This document shows, piece by piece, positions 1 through 8,214 of a stretch of DNA of 64,000 nt. How positions within the stretch are numbered: the first letter of the stretch is position 1; every line of letters starts with the position of its first letter. The notes under the pieces are model-generated. The model ran no database searches and had not been told where the DNA came from. It worked only from the letters and a program-made list of their open reading frames with translations. The translations under genes and the position numbers were made by a program. Location of the stretch: contig JAHLLJ010000002.1 in NCBI GenBank assembly GCA_020444205.1, forward strand, positions 1 to 64,000. The letters are read 5' to 3'. Source of the DNA: Deltaproteobacteria bacterium (GTDB lineage: Bacteria; Desulfobacterota; Desulfarculia; Desulfarculales; Desulfarculaceae).

Positions 1-1114
1 TGGTCATGGGCATGTGGCAGGCGATGCACTGGTTGCCCGGGCTGTCGGCCTGGTGCCGGGTATGGGCCGGCGCGTTCGCTACCCGCTCGGAGTGGCAGGC
101 CAGGCAGGCCTGGTTGGGGTTCTTCTTCTGGCGGAAGCGCCCGCTGGAGGTGTGGCAGTGGGTGCAGTCCAGCTTGCCGGACTTGACACAGGGGCTCATC
201 AGCCAGGAGGTGTAAGTATAGTTTTCGCCCAGGTCCCGGCCGTCGGGGTAATAGTCAGGGTGCTCCAAAAGGGCCATATCGTAGTGGTCCCAAAAGTCGT
301 CGCCCGGCATGAAGCTCTGGGTGAGAGGTATGGCCTTGGCGTGGCAAGTGGAGCAGGTTGCGTTGTTCTGGTCATGGGTGAAATCGCGGCCACCCCGGCT
401 GATTTTGAGGTCCTCGGGTACCGTGCCCTTGGGGGCGTCCTGGCACACCTTGATATGCGCCTCGCCCGGGCCGTGGCAGGTCTCGCAGTTTATGCCCGGC
501 TCCTTCCAGGTGGTGCGGTAGGTCCCGGTTTTGAGGTCGTAGTTAAGGGAGTATTGGCTCACGTGGCAGCCGTGGCAGGAGGTGTTAAAGGTGTAGGTGG
601 AGTCCCGCCAGTCCACCGGCTGGTCGCCGGCGTGGCGGATGCCGCTCTTGGCGGTATCGAACCATTTTTTCTTGTTGATGTCGTAGGCCACGGGAAGAGT
701 CTGTAAGCGGCCCTTGTCCATGGGAGTCAGAAAATAAAAGATGTTTTTGCCGCCCAAAGCGTGCTTGATGGGATAGCGCTTCTCACCCTTTGAGGCCTTT
801 TCCACCACCCAGCCCTGGTCCGGGCCAACCTGGGCCTGGTAGGTGTTGCCCCTGATCTCCAGGGGCGCCGGCTGGGAGGTCAGGTTGGCGGCGGCAAAGG
901 CGTCGCTGTAAGCCTGCATGGCCGTGCCGTGATGGGAAGGGGCCCAGAGCTGGTAAAACCGTTCGTGGCACTTCCGGCAACTCTGGCTGCCGGTGTAGTC
1001 GCCCTGGGCTTTTATGTCAGCCGGCGGCTTGGCCGGGGATATGCCCCAACTCAAGCCCACGGCTAAAAGCAAAAACGCCCCTAGGCCCATGGACCTGATG
1101 ATTGCACGGCTCAA
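1..1114 (-). CDS. Multihaem c-type cytochrome (3' part outside window)
   Basis: A continuous minus-strand frame of about 371 codons runs off the left edge. It contains seven CXXCH haem-binding motifs in order: CRKCH, CHGCH, CETCH, CSTCH, CTHCH, CLACH and CIACH. A hydrophobic N-terminal stretch (GAFLLLAVGLSWG) suggests export to the periplasm. The first motif sits in a GSQSCRKCHERFYQLWAPSHH context typical of cytochrome c554-type multihaem proteins (family knowledge). The start is taken as TTG at 1114 because GGGAGG lies 8 bases upstream; ATG at 1090 is an internal alternative. The likely role is periplasmic electron transfer, with partner and acceptor unknown. The missing end may carry more haems or other repeats. 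Confidence 0.88.
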   Translation of the reverse strand, partial: MSRAIIRSMGLGAFLLLAVGLSWGISPAKPPADIKAQGDYTGSQSCRKCHERFYQLWAPSHHGTAMQAYSDAFAAANLTSQPAPLEIRGNTYQAQVGPDQGWVVEKASKGEKRYPIKHALGGKNIFYFLTPMDKGRLQTLPVAYDINKKKWFDTAKSGIRHAGDQPVDWRDSTYTFNTSCHGCHVSQYSLNYDLKTGTYRTTWKEPGINCETCHGPGEAHIKVCQDAPKGTVPEDLKISRGGRDFTHDQNNATCSTCHAKAIPLTQSFMPGDDFWDHYDMALLEHPDYYPDGRDLGENYTYTSWLMSPCVKSGKLDCTHCHTSSGRFRQKKNPNQACLACHSERVANAPAHTRHQADSPGNQCIACHMPMT

Positions 1115-1159
1115 AGCGGTTTCCTCCCATTGTTTGGATGCAGCCCGCCAACGCTTGCC

Positions 1160-2164
1160 TCATTTTACCTGGGCGGGAAACACCTGGGCGAAATCATTTT
1201 TCATGCTGATCACGGTCCAGCCGTCCCGAAGGGCCTGGTCCAGGGCTTTGTCCAGGCGGCCCACGGCCGACTGGCGGTCATAGGCGAACTCCCGCGCCCC
1301 GTCATCGTGATGCACCAGCATCATCAAGCGCGGCCCCGGCCCGGAGGCGGTGTACTGCAGCATGGCCAAGTCGCCGTCCGAATTGCCCACCGCCATGATG
1401 GGCCTCCGCCCGATCTGCAGGGCGATGTTCACCGGTTTGCCAGGGCCGTCGTCTATGCTGTTGATCTTAGGCAGACGCACCACCTCAGCCTTGCCCTCCT
1501 TGACCACAAACTTGCTCTTGAGGCTGGAGCCGATCACCTGATAGGGAGGTATGCCATAGGCATGCTGGGAAAGGGCTCGGATGAAATCCACCCCGCCGCC
1601 GGAGACGATAAAAGTCTGAAAGCCATGGGCCCGCAGATAGGCCAGCAGCTCCAGCATGGGTTGGTAGATCATCCGCACGAACAGCATGTCCTTTTTGGGG
1701 TTGCGCGCCGTCTTGAGCCAGGCCTTGGCCAGGGCCTGCATCTGCTGGCTGGTGAGCCCGGCGTGGGTCAGGCCCACGATCTCCAGCAGCCCCTTGTGCC
1801 CCATCTTGGCCAGCTTGGCCAAATCACCGGCCAAGGCGGCCCGCACGGCCGTGCTTTTTTTCCACTCAGGATGCTGGGGGGCCAGCTGCTTGAGCCGGTC
1901 CAGAGCAAAGAAGAACTGCACGTACATGGGCTGCTCGGACCACAGGGTGCCGTCGTTGTCGAAGGTTGCGATGCGCTCGGCCGGGGCCACGTAGCCGGGC
2001 CCGCCCTGCTGCGTCACCTTGTCCACAAAGGAGATAATGGCCTGCTTGGCCGCGCCGTCGTGCCAGGAGGGCAAAGGATCGCCGGAAGCCTGGGCGGAAA
2101 GGGCCAGGCATACCAGGGCCAGAAGGGTTAGCGCGGTCACACCCAAAAAGCGTCTGGTTTTCAT
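1160..2164 (-). CDS. Exported HAD-superfamily phosphatase-like hydrolase
   Basis: The protein of 334 residues starts with a clear signal peptide (MKTRRFLGVTALTLLALVCL, then AQASG). HAD motif I is FDNDGTLW near residue 65, motif II is VSGGG near 190, and motif IV is GNSDGDLAM near 260, so both nucleophile aspartates are present. The family transfers phosphoryl groups through an aspartyl phosphate. Export implies a periplasmic or envelope phosphatase, with substrate unknown. ATG at 2164 is chosen because GGAGG precedes it by 6 bases; an in-frame ATG 24 bases upstream lacks such a site. It follows the cytochrome in the same direction upstream but shows no clear functional link. Confidence 0.85.
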   Translation of the reverse strand: MKTRRFLGVTALTLLALVCLALSAQASGDPLPSWHDGAAKQAIISFVDKVTQQGGPGYVAPAERIATFDNDGTLWSEQPMYVQFFFALDRLKQLAPQHPEWKKSTAVRAALAGDLAKLAKMGHKGLLEIVGLTHAGLTSQQMQALAKAWLKTARNPKKDMLFVRMIYQPMLELLAYLRAHGFQTFIVSGGGVDFIRALSQHAYGIPPYQVIGSSLKSKFVVKEGKAEVVRLPKINSIDDGPGKPVNIALQIGRRPIMAVGNSDGDLAMLQYTASGPGPRLMMLVHHDDGAREFAYDRQSAVGRLDKALDQALRDGWTVISMKNDFAQVFPAQVK

Positions 2165-2552
2165 TCGTATCCTCCGTGGGGACGCCATGCGTATCCTAAT
2201 GGATGAACTGCGTATTGAATCCCGCGAAAACCTGTCAATCGGGCCAACTAGGCCCTCGGTCGATCACCGACACCTGGGGCTCCAGGAACAGGTTAGTTAC
2301 GGTTTCGTACATTTTATGACCTTGACCAGGCCCAATCCCAGGGGCACGCTGGGATCACCGTTTTCTAAGTCGTGAACCCAATTGGGACCCGAGCGCAAGT
2401 AAGGCCCGTCGCGCAACCGTTAAAAACCAAGGGGCTGGAATCCACCGACATCCAAATTGTCGCGGTCGTCCCGCCTCGCGATGCTGGCCTACCAGGTGAG
2501 CAAATAGCCATATGGAAAGTGGTGTGACTCGGAGTTAGAAAGGAGGTTGGCA
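2165..2552. other. Intergenic stretch without a recognisable gene
   Basis: No frame with credible coding character, RNA gene or clear terminator was recognised here. The segment just upstream of 2553 contains an AGGAGG ribosome-binding site that belongs to the decayed gene that follows. Confidence 0.5.
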
Positions 2553-2853
2553 ATGCCGCCCGACCATTTCCCAGAGCCCAACTCGTCCTGGGTGGCAGTG
2601 GGGGGCCTGAGCTGGGCCCGATACCCAGGTCCACCTTCGAGGTGCTGGTGTTAAACAAATCCCAAAAGCCGCTGGCCGGGGACATGGAATTATATGCGGG
2701 CGAGATCAGCGTGGTGGAAAAGTATAGCGAGCCCAAGGTAATTTTCCCGAGCCCCCAGTCGGGCGTGTTTTCTATTGCCCGGATCACCCCCCGCTGAACA
2801 AGCTCGCCGTGGAGGTCGAGGACTTGGCGAAATACCCCTTTGCCACAGTTTAA
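2553..2853 (+). pseudogene. Frameshifted gene remnant, family not recognised
   Basis: ATG at 2553 follows a strong AGGAGG site 6 bases upstream, but its frame stops within about 33 codons. A second frame then reads STFEVLVLNKSQKPLAGDME and on to IARITPR before a stop at 2797. A third frame resumes after a run of six C (about 2787-2792) with LNKLAVEVEDLAKYPFATV and ends at TAA 2853. The pieces read as one short protein broken by two frameshifts. A decayed gene is the simplest explanation, and sequencing error in the C run is possible. The length of the original protein and its function are unknown. Confidence 0.4.
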
Positions 2854-2925
2854 CTCCCTCTCGTACAACCAGTTTCCTATAAAAAGCCTTTGCCTAAAGT
2901 TAGGCTACCCGCACCACAAATTATT

Positions 2926-3828
2926 TTAATCAATTTTTGACCCCAACGTAAGCTCTATGAATTTTTTTTGATATGGTAACAAAGCGCCAACGTTCCTAAC
3001 CACTAGCGCAAGGTTATCTGGTTCAAAAAGGTGTGATAAGGGGAGTAAAGACAGTTCAGTTTGGTCGACACCTTCCAAATCCTTTTGCAGGACGGTGATA
3101 TGGATGCCAAGGCCGTTTTTTACATATTGCATGGCTAGGTCAATACTAGATGCTTCCATGGCTATTCTGGAATCTAGACCCGCTGCGTACAGCTCTTTAT
3201 CTAAAAAATTGCGAGAAGTGTACTGTAAATTTTTTGGATAAGAAATGATCGGGTATTTAGCAATTTTTTCAAGAGTAATGGATTTTGGTTCTAGCTTTGC
3301 GAGCGGATGCCCGATTGGTGTCATCAAAAAACCATCAACGGCCTTCCATCTAAATACCGACAAATTCTTTGGGCAAATCGATTCTAATACAGCGCCTATA
3401 TCTATGATGCCTTGATCCAACAAATCGAGCACAACCTTAGGTGCTCTATCGTATATTGTCAATTCAACTAAAGGATAGCCTTGCTTATAATCATCAAGCT
3501 TTTCACTTAATATTGTGCGCAACAAATTGTAAGGGGACCCCAATTTTAATGGGCCTCTAAACGAATTTTTCGACGCCCTGATTTCGCCAAGCACCTGTTC
3601 ATAGCCTTTAATTGTATTTTCCGCAAAAGCAAAGAGCCTTTCTCCGGGATAGGTTAACTTGATTCTGCGATGTATGGGCCTTTCAAACAGTTGGCAATCG
3701 ATTTCTTTCTCAAGGAAATTCATCTGCTGACTTATCGCAGATTGTGTGCGAAAGACCGCTTCCGCAGCCTTGGTAAAGCTGCCATAAATCACTACGTTGT
3801 AGAAACTATGTATTTTCTGCCACTCCAT
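2926..3828 (-). CDS. LysR-family transcriptional regulator
   Basis: The 300-residue protein has the usual LysR length. Its N-terminal winged helix-turn-helix reads FYNVVIYGSFTKAAEAVFRT then QSAISQQMNFLEKEIDCQLF, followed by a substrate-binding-like effector domain from about residue 90. GGAG lies 4 bases before the ATG. It is divergent from the SDR/TPP-enzyme genes and probably controls them, as LysR proteins often do. The gene and its flanks are clearly AT-richer than the surrounding DNA, with lysine, isoleucine and AT-ending codons common, which suggests acquisition from another source. The effector is unknown. Confidence 0.93.
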   Translation of the reverse strand: MEWQKIHSFYNVVIYGSFTKAAEAVFRTQSAISQQMNFLEKEIDCQLFERPIHRRIKLTYPGERLFAFAENTIKGYEQVLGEIRASKNSFRGPLKLGSPYNLLRTILSEKLDDYKQGYPLVELTIYDRAPKVVLDLLDQGIIDIGAVLESICPKNLSVFRWKAVDGFLMTPIGHPLAKLEPKSITLEKIAKYPIISYPKNLQYTSRNFLDKELYAAGLDSRIAMEASSIDLAMQYVKNGLGIHITVLQKDLEGVDQTELSLLPLSHLFEPDNLALVVRNVGALLPYQKKFIELTLGSKID

Positions 3829-4191
3829 TTGTCTCCTCAGCTCCTTATGGGTCTTCTCCGCATTCTTTCTTTTTCAAAGCAGACGTGCAATATCCCATAT
3901 CTATAAGGACCTTAAATTGCGCATATAATATACAATACCATAATATGAGCTAATCCAACAAATTAAATTAATTAATTTGACCGTTGGCCTTGAAGTATGT
4001 TGGAATTTTTATACAAAAACAGCAATGCGCATCCAGTATCCATCGCTTTAGCCAATCGACCCAAATGGCTTTTACTTCTAGCAATGCGACGCAGGGTTAA
4101 GAGTTGCAGATTAAAGCTCAAGAATAATGCACAGGTGCAATGCTGTTTATGGAACATATCAGTAAAACGTCAACAACAGGGGTCGTTGATT
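3829..4191. promoter_or_regulatory. AT-rich divergent control region between lysR and the SDR gene
   Basis: This 363-base gap separates divergently transcribed lysR and SDR genes and is much more AT-rich than the window average, with AT tracts around 3915-3980. Such a gap is where LysR sites and both promoters would be expected. I could not fix a single convincing T-N11-A box. A frame open from 3997 into the SDR gene lacks codon character and is not treated as coding. Confidence 0.4.
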
Positions 4192-4965
4192 ATGTCTGAT
4201 GTAACTAAGCAATTTTCCATGAAAAACAAGGTTAGCCTGGTAACCGGCGGCGGCCGGGGCATTGGCTTGGGTGTCGCGGAGGTTCTGGCGGACGCGGGCT
4301 CTGATCTGGTTTTGGTCGCACGGAGTGAGGCTCAGCTTAAAGACGCGGCCGGAATGATTGAAAAGCGCTACGGTCAAAAGGTGGACATCGTATGCGCCGA
4401 TCTCAGCAAGGTTGGCGACTATGGTGACATAGTGGAGATGGCGTTGAGCCGGTTCGGCCGGTTGGATGTGCTCGTCAACAATGCGGGCTCCAACGTTCGT
4501 AAGCCTTTTTTGGAATTTGAGGTTGAAGATTTCGAAAGAGTGATGTCCATTCAGCTGCGTGGGGCCTATTTCATGGCCCAAGCCGCGGCCCGCCACATGG
4601 CTCAAGCCGGTGCCGGCAAAATCATTAATTTGGCCTCTTTGTCCAGCAAATTGGCATTTCCAAACATTTCGGCCTATGGCGCGGCAAAAGGCGGAATATT
4701 ATCTCTGACCAAAGCCATGGCCTTGGAATTGGCTCCCAAAAACATCAACGTAAACGCCATTGCCCCGGGTTATGTGCGCACCAGCATGACCGAAGCCGCT
4801 TTCGCCAACCCCGACGGCAAGGCATGGATGCTGTCGCGTACGCCGCTTAAGCGTTTTGGAACGCCTGAAGATGTTGGCTACGCAGCCTTGTACCTTGCTT
4901 GCCCGGCCTCCGACTGGGTCACCGGTGAGGTTATGTTTGTCGATGGAGGATGGACGGCAGCATAG
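4192..4965 (+). CDS. Short-chain dehydrogenase/reductase
   Basis: A classical SDR of 257 residues. It has the Rossmann motif TGGGRGIG near residue 18, NNAG near 95, a catalytic serine in NLASLSS, the YGAAK catalytic Tyr/Lys motif, and a C-terminal VDGGWTA typical of FabG-like enzymes. It should interconvert an alcohol and a ketone with NAD(P)H in the cytoplasm. ATG at 4192 gives the usual family length; the upstream ribosome site (CAGGGG) is weak. It precedes an acetolactate-synthase-like enzyme by 124 bases, so the two may act on linked hydroxy/oxo-acid intermediates. The substrate is not predictable. Confidence 0.93.
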   Translation: MSDVTKQFSMKNKVSLVTGGGRGIGLGVAEVLADAGSDLVLVARSEAQLKDAAGMIEKRYGQKVDIVCADLSKVGDYGDIVEMALSRFGRLDVLVNNAGSNVRKPFLEFEVEDFERVMSIQLRGAYFMAQAAARHMAQAGAGKIINLASLSSKLAFPNISAYGAAKGGILSLTKAMALELAPKNINVNAIAPGYVRTSMTEAAFANPDGKAWMLSRTPLKRFGTPEDVGYAALYLACPASDWVTGEVMFVDGGWTAA

Positions 4966-5046
4966 CCGGGTTTGGTTCTTGATGCCGGGTTCCAGTGGCG
5001 AAGGCTAGGTTGGTTTTTCATTTGAGGCAAGCGCTTTTAATGCCTT

Positions 5047-5063
5047 CAGGGGAGCTTCCCCTG
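5047..5063 (+). other. Small hairpin in the leader of the TPP-enzyme gene
   Basis: CAGGGG and CCCCTG form a 6-bp stem with a 5-base loop, 26 bases before the start codon. A second possible pairing, TGAGGC at 5023 with GCCTTCA at 5042, overlaps its base. It may influence translation or termination, but there is no T-run. Functional meaning is uncertain. Confidence 0.25.
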
Positions 5064-5089
5064 CATAAGACAGGAAAGGATTTGGGATC

Positions 5090-6775
5090 ATGACAGTTGG
5101 CGATAGATTGGCGGAGTTGCTTGCGCAGAGCGGGGTCGAACACGTTTTCGGCGTTCCTGGAGGCCAGACACTGCCTTTTTATGAGGGCATACGAAAAAGT
5201 GGCGGCACCATTAGTCACGTTTTGATGCGTGACGAGCGCAGCGCCGGTTTCGCAGCCGATGCCTATGCCCGGCTCACCGGTAAGGTGGGTGTGTGCGACG
5301 CCACCGTAGGGCCCGGCGCCACCAACTTGCTTAGCCCCTTGGCGGAGGCGTATTGTTCCTCTGTGCCGCTTTTGGCCATTGTCTCCGACATCTCTCGGGG
5401 CTGGGAATACCGCCGGGTGCGAGGCAATGCCTCTCAGGCCATGCAACAGTTGGAAATGTTCAAGCCGGTGTCCAAGTGGCAGGTGACCCTTTCCCAGCCT
5501 CGCTCCCTGGAAAATGTGGTCGACCAGGCCCTGCGCGTGGCGGTGACCGGGCGTCCCGGGCCGGTGGTGATCGCCCTGCCGGACGATGCGGGAGATATGG
5601 AGTTCGAGTGGAAGCGCCAGGTGAAACCCAGCGCCATCTATCCCCGCCACCGTAGCGCCCCGGATCCAGCCCAAGTCCAAGAAGCTTGCCAAGCCCTTCT
5701 CAAGGCCAAGAAACCCGCACTATTGGTGGGCGGCGGAGCATTCACCTCCCACGCTGATGCCGAAGTGGCCCAATTGGCCCGGAAAATGGGGATTCCGGTA
5801 GTGACCACCATTACCGCCAAAGGCATCATGGCCGATACCGATCCCCTGATGTTTGGGGTAGCCGGAACCATGGGCAATCCCAAGGCCAACGAGATTATCT
5901 CCCAGGCGGATTTGGTGTTTTTCGTCGGCTGCAAGGCGGGCCAGATGGCCACCTTTGGCTATGATCGCCCCGTACCTGGGGTGGTTACCATTCACTTGGA
6001 CATCGACGCCGAAGAAATCGGGCGCAACTTCACCGACAGCATCCCCCTGGTGTGCGATGCCCGCCTTGGCGTGAGCAGCATACTAACCGCGTTGGAAGGC
6101 GAAAGCTTTTCCTACCAGTGGGAGTTGGATGCCTTCCGCCAGGAGTGCCAAAAGTGGTACGACGAGGCCACCAATGTTCCGCATAAACCGGGGGAGCCTC
6201 TGAGCGCTCCGGTGATCACCGGGATCATTGACCAGGCGATGCAGCCCGGCGACTTGGCCGTCTGCGATGCCAGCCTGCCCTCCGGCTGGGCGGCCGTGTA
6301 TGTGCGCCTTAAAGAGGCGGGTCGTAACTATCTGGCTCCCCGCGGCTTGGCCGGTTTGGGATGGGGCGCTCCTGCGGCCATAGGCGCGGCCCTGGCGCGG
6401 CCTGACGCCAAACGTATTTTCCTGTTCGCGGGTGATGGCGGCTACTCCTTCTCCATGCAGGAGATGGAGGTCATGGTGCGGCTAAAATTGCCCGTGATCA
6501 CCTGCCTGTACAACAATTGCATTCTCGGCTGGATTAAGCATCTGCAAAAATCCCGCTACGATGGAAACTATATTTCCTCAGAATACAGTGACATCGATTT
6601 TGCAACCGTCGCCAAGGGCTTCGGGGCCCGTGGCTACACCGTGAAGACTCTGGACGAACTCAAGGAAGCCTTGGAAATGGAGCGTGAGCCTGACGGGCCT
6701 TGCCTCATAAACATGTCCACTGACGAGTGGGAGACACCGGTGCTACGTCCGGTTTCCGGGGAATCCGCCTACTAG
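5090..6775 (+). CDS. Acetolactate-synthase-like thiamine diphosphate enzyme
   Basis: At 561 residues it has full length for the ALS/oxalyl-CoA decarboxylase/carboligase family. The N-terminal Pyr domain contains the expected catalytic glutamate (RDERSAGFAADAYAR, near residue 48). A central domain with LLVGGGAF follows, and the C-terminal PP domain has GDGGYSFSMQEMEVM followed by NNCILGWI, the Mg-ThDP motif. The family decarboxylates 2-oxoacids or joins aldehydes to acyl anions; glyoxylate carboligase and sulfoacetaldehyde acetyltransferase are relatives. The neighbours suggest catabolism rather than valine synthesis. No regulatory small subunit lies nearby. The exact reaction is unassigned. 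Confidence 0.9.
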   Translation: MTVGDRLAELLAQSGVEHVFGVPGGQTLPFYEGIRKSGGTISHVLMRDERSAGFAADAYARLTGKVGVCDATVGPGATNLLSPLAEAYCSSVPLLAIVSDISRGWEYRRVRGNASQAMQQLEMFKPVSKWQVTLSQPRSLENVVDQALRVAVTGRPGPVVIALPDDAGDMEFEWKRQVKPSAIYPRHRSAPDPAQVQEACQALLKAKKPALLVGGGAFTSHADAEVAQLARKMGIPVVTTITAKGIMADTDPLMFGVAGTMGNPKANEIISQADLVFFVGCKAGQMATFGYDRPVPGVVTIHLDIDAEEIGRNFTDSIPLVCDARLGVSSILTALEGESFSYQWELDAFRQECQKWYDEATNVPHKPGEPLSAPVITGIIDQAMQPGDLAVCDASLPSGWAAVYVRLKEAGRNYLAPRGLAGLGWGAPAAIGAALARPDAKRIFLFAGDGGYSFSMQEMEVMVRLKLPVITCLYNNCILGWIKHLQKSRYDGNYISSEYSDIDFATVAKGFGARGYTVKTLDELKEALEMEREPDGPCLINMSTDEWETPVLRPVSGESAY

Positions 6776-6787
6776 GCCGAGAAACCA

Positions 6788-6829
6788 GGCCATCAGTACC
6801 GGTCCAGGCGGGAGCCGGTATTGATGGCC
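6788..6829 (+). terminator. Strong stem-loop after the TPP-enzyme gene
   Basis: A 15-bp stem (one G-U pair) with a 12-base loop starts 12 bases after the stop codon. It is not followed by a T-run, so it may be a weak terminator or a 3'-end stabilising structure. Confidence 0.5.
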
Positions 6830-6936
6830 GCATTTAACAGGCGAGACTCACCGGCCAGGAGAGTTTTAGTCAATACAGCCTCCCTGAGCCTCCTGTCCTG
6901 GAGGGCAGGTGCCCCGTACCCCTTGCGCCGGGTATG

Positions 6937-7081
6937 CTAATTCTTCCCGGCGATGCCGATGGCGCGGCTGATTTGCCATATCTTTGGCCCATTGGCCAAT
7001 AGTATCCCCGCGTTAAAAAGCTTGGCCATGATCTGCCCGACCAAACAGCATGGTCTGGCCGTCGTCACCCTTCCTATTCAC
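6937..7081 (-). pseudogene. Possible remnant of a PduO-type cobalamin adenosyltransferase
   Basis: On the minus strand, GTG at 7081 follows GGGGA and encodes MNRKGDDGQTMLFGRADHG, stopping at 7013. The GDDGxTxLFG segment resembles the start of PduO-type ATP:cob(I)alamin adenosyltransferases. A second frame from 7029 (MAKLFNAGILLANGPKIW) stops at 6937 and shows no family match. If the resemblance is real, this is only the N-terminal stub of a gene lost by deletion. The similarity is short and rests on my recollection of the family, so it is weak. The rest of 6830-7221 shows nothing recognisable. Confidence 0.25.
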
Positions 7082-7221
7082 TCCCCAAAATCCTAACTTG
7101 GAACCTGAACCTACCTTAGGGTAGTCAGACAACGACATACAAAGATTTGTTGGTTCGCTGCGCTGCCTTCGCCAAAAATCACACCCATTTTAGGTAAATA
7201 GCCATTTTGACGCCTAAATGA

Positions 7222-7240
7222 TGTTCCATATATCGGAACA
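7222..7240. promoter_or_regulatory. IclR-type operator-like palindrome, upstream copy
   Basis: TGTTCC-N7-GGAACA is a perfect 6-bp inverted repeat. It sits about 55 bases before a putative -35 box of the iclR gene and shares the TTCC-N7-GGAA core with a second site at 7319. IclR regulators bind such palindromes near their own promoters (family knowledge). Confidence 0.55.
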
Positions 7241-7275
7241 AGTTTCGTATCGTAGAAAAAATTTACATTTTTGGG

Positions 7276-7305
7276 TTGACATGTGAAAAGTGTGGCTAGT
7301 AATTT
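7276..7305 (+). promoter_or_regulatory. Candidate sigma-70 promoter of iclR
   Basis: TTGACA at 7276-7281 is a consensus -35 box. TAATTT at 7300-7305, after an 18-base spacer, is a fair -10 box, in an AT-rich stretch flanked by the two palindromes. Confidence 0.5.
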
Positions 7306-7318
7306 ATATAAAACGCTA

Positions 7319-7333
7319 TTCCACAATTTGGAA
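7319..7333. promoter_or_regulatory. IclR-type operator-like palindrome, downstream copy
   Basis: TTCC-N7-GGAA has the same core and spacing as the site at 7222. It lies just downstream of the candidate -10 box, where bound protein would block transcription, consistent with autorepression. Confidence 0.5.
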
Positions 7334-7388
7334 CGACAATGATCAAGGACCAAAGCAAGTTTTTTTGGGGTTGCAGGGAGGGCAGTCT

Positions 7389-8189
7389 ATGAAATCCCTA
7401 GGCAAAGCTCTCGCGGTGATGGATTTGCTGGTCAGCAAAAACGAGGAAATGAGCGTTACAGAAATTTCCAAAGCCCTGGAAATGCCTAAGGGGACGGTCC
7501 ATCGCATCTTGGCCTCTTTGGTGCGATACAAATACGCGCGCCAGGATCAGGAAACCAAGAAGTATGGTCTGGGAATCCGCTTTTACATGATGCAATCGCC
7601 CTTGGACCGCTTCAAGGCCTTGCGCGCGGTGATGACTCCACTGATGCGCGAGCTTTATTTGAAGTGCAAGGAAACTGTAAGCGCCGCTTCGCTGGTGGAA
7701 GATGAAATCGAGTATATCGAGCGTTTTGAATCGGAAATGCTCCTCAGGGTTTCCATTCGGGTGGGTACACGTTTCCCGGCCCACTGCACCGCCACCGGCA
7801 AAGTTTTACTCGCGTCTCTGTCCGATGATGAATTGACCCAACTCTATAGGGGCCGGGGCCGTCTGAAAAAATGCACCGAAACCTCCATCACATCCATGCG
7901 CGAGTTGAAAAAGGCCTTGGAAAAGGCCCGTGAGCAGGGCTTTGCCCGCGACAGCGAAGAGACACTTATCGGGGTCAACTGCATGGCCTCCCCCATATAC
8001 AACCTCAAGGGCGAGGTGGTCGCTGCCATCAGCATCTCCGGTCCCAGAGAGCGCATGACGCCTGAAAAGGTGGCGGAGTTAATGCCTCTTTTGCAGGAAA
8101 CCACCTCAAAAATTTCCCAGGAACTAGGGGCGCCTGATACCAATGCGGCCCCCTGCGCAAAACCCGCCCACTCGGCCAAAGCTGAGTAA
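7389..8189 (+). CDS. IclR-family transcriptional regulator
   Basis: A 266-residue protein with an N-terminal helix-turn-helix (SVTEISKALEMPKGTVHRIL, near 20-40) and a C-terminal IclR effector domain (GTRFPAHCTATGKVLLASLS near 135; IYNLKGEVVAAISISGP near 215). ATG at 7389 is used because GGGAGGG precedes it; the frame is open further upstream but runs through the promoter and operator. It sits at the head of the dehydrogenase-dehydratase-transporter genes and probably controls them and itself. The effector is likely an organic acid, as is usual in the family. Confidence 0.93.
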   Translation: MKSLGKALAVMDLLVSKNEEMSVTEISKALEMPKGTVHRILASLVRYKYARQDQETKKYGLGIRFYMMQSPLDRFKALRAVMTPLMRELYLKCKETVSAASLVEDEIEYIERFESEMLLRVSIRVGTRFPAHCTATGKVLLASLSDDELTQLYRGRGRLKKCTETSITSMRELKKALEKAREQGFARDSEETLIGVNCMASPIYNLKGEVVAAISISGPRERMTPEKVAELMPLLQETTSKISQELGAPDTNAAPCAKPAHSAKAE

Positions 8190-8214
8190 AGAAAAGTCAA
8201 TCATGGAGGAAATC

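Noticed and set aside
1130..2131. Long plus-strand open frame opposite the HAD-like gene
   Set aside because: It mirrors the minus-strand codons; the minus frame has a signal peptide, HAD motifs and a ribosome site, whereas the plus frame has none.
3997..4191. N-terminal extension of the SDR protein
   Set aside because: SDR proteins of this type start close to the TGGGRGIG motif. The extension lies in the AT-rich divergent control region and has no domain character.
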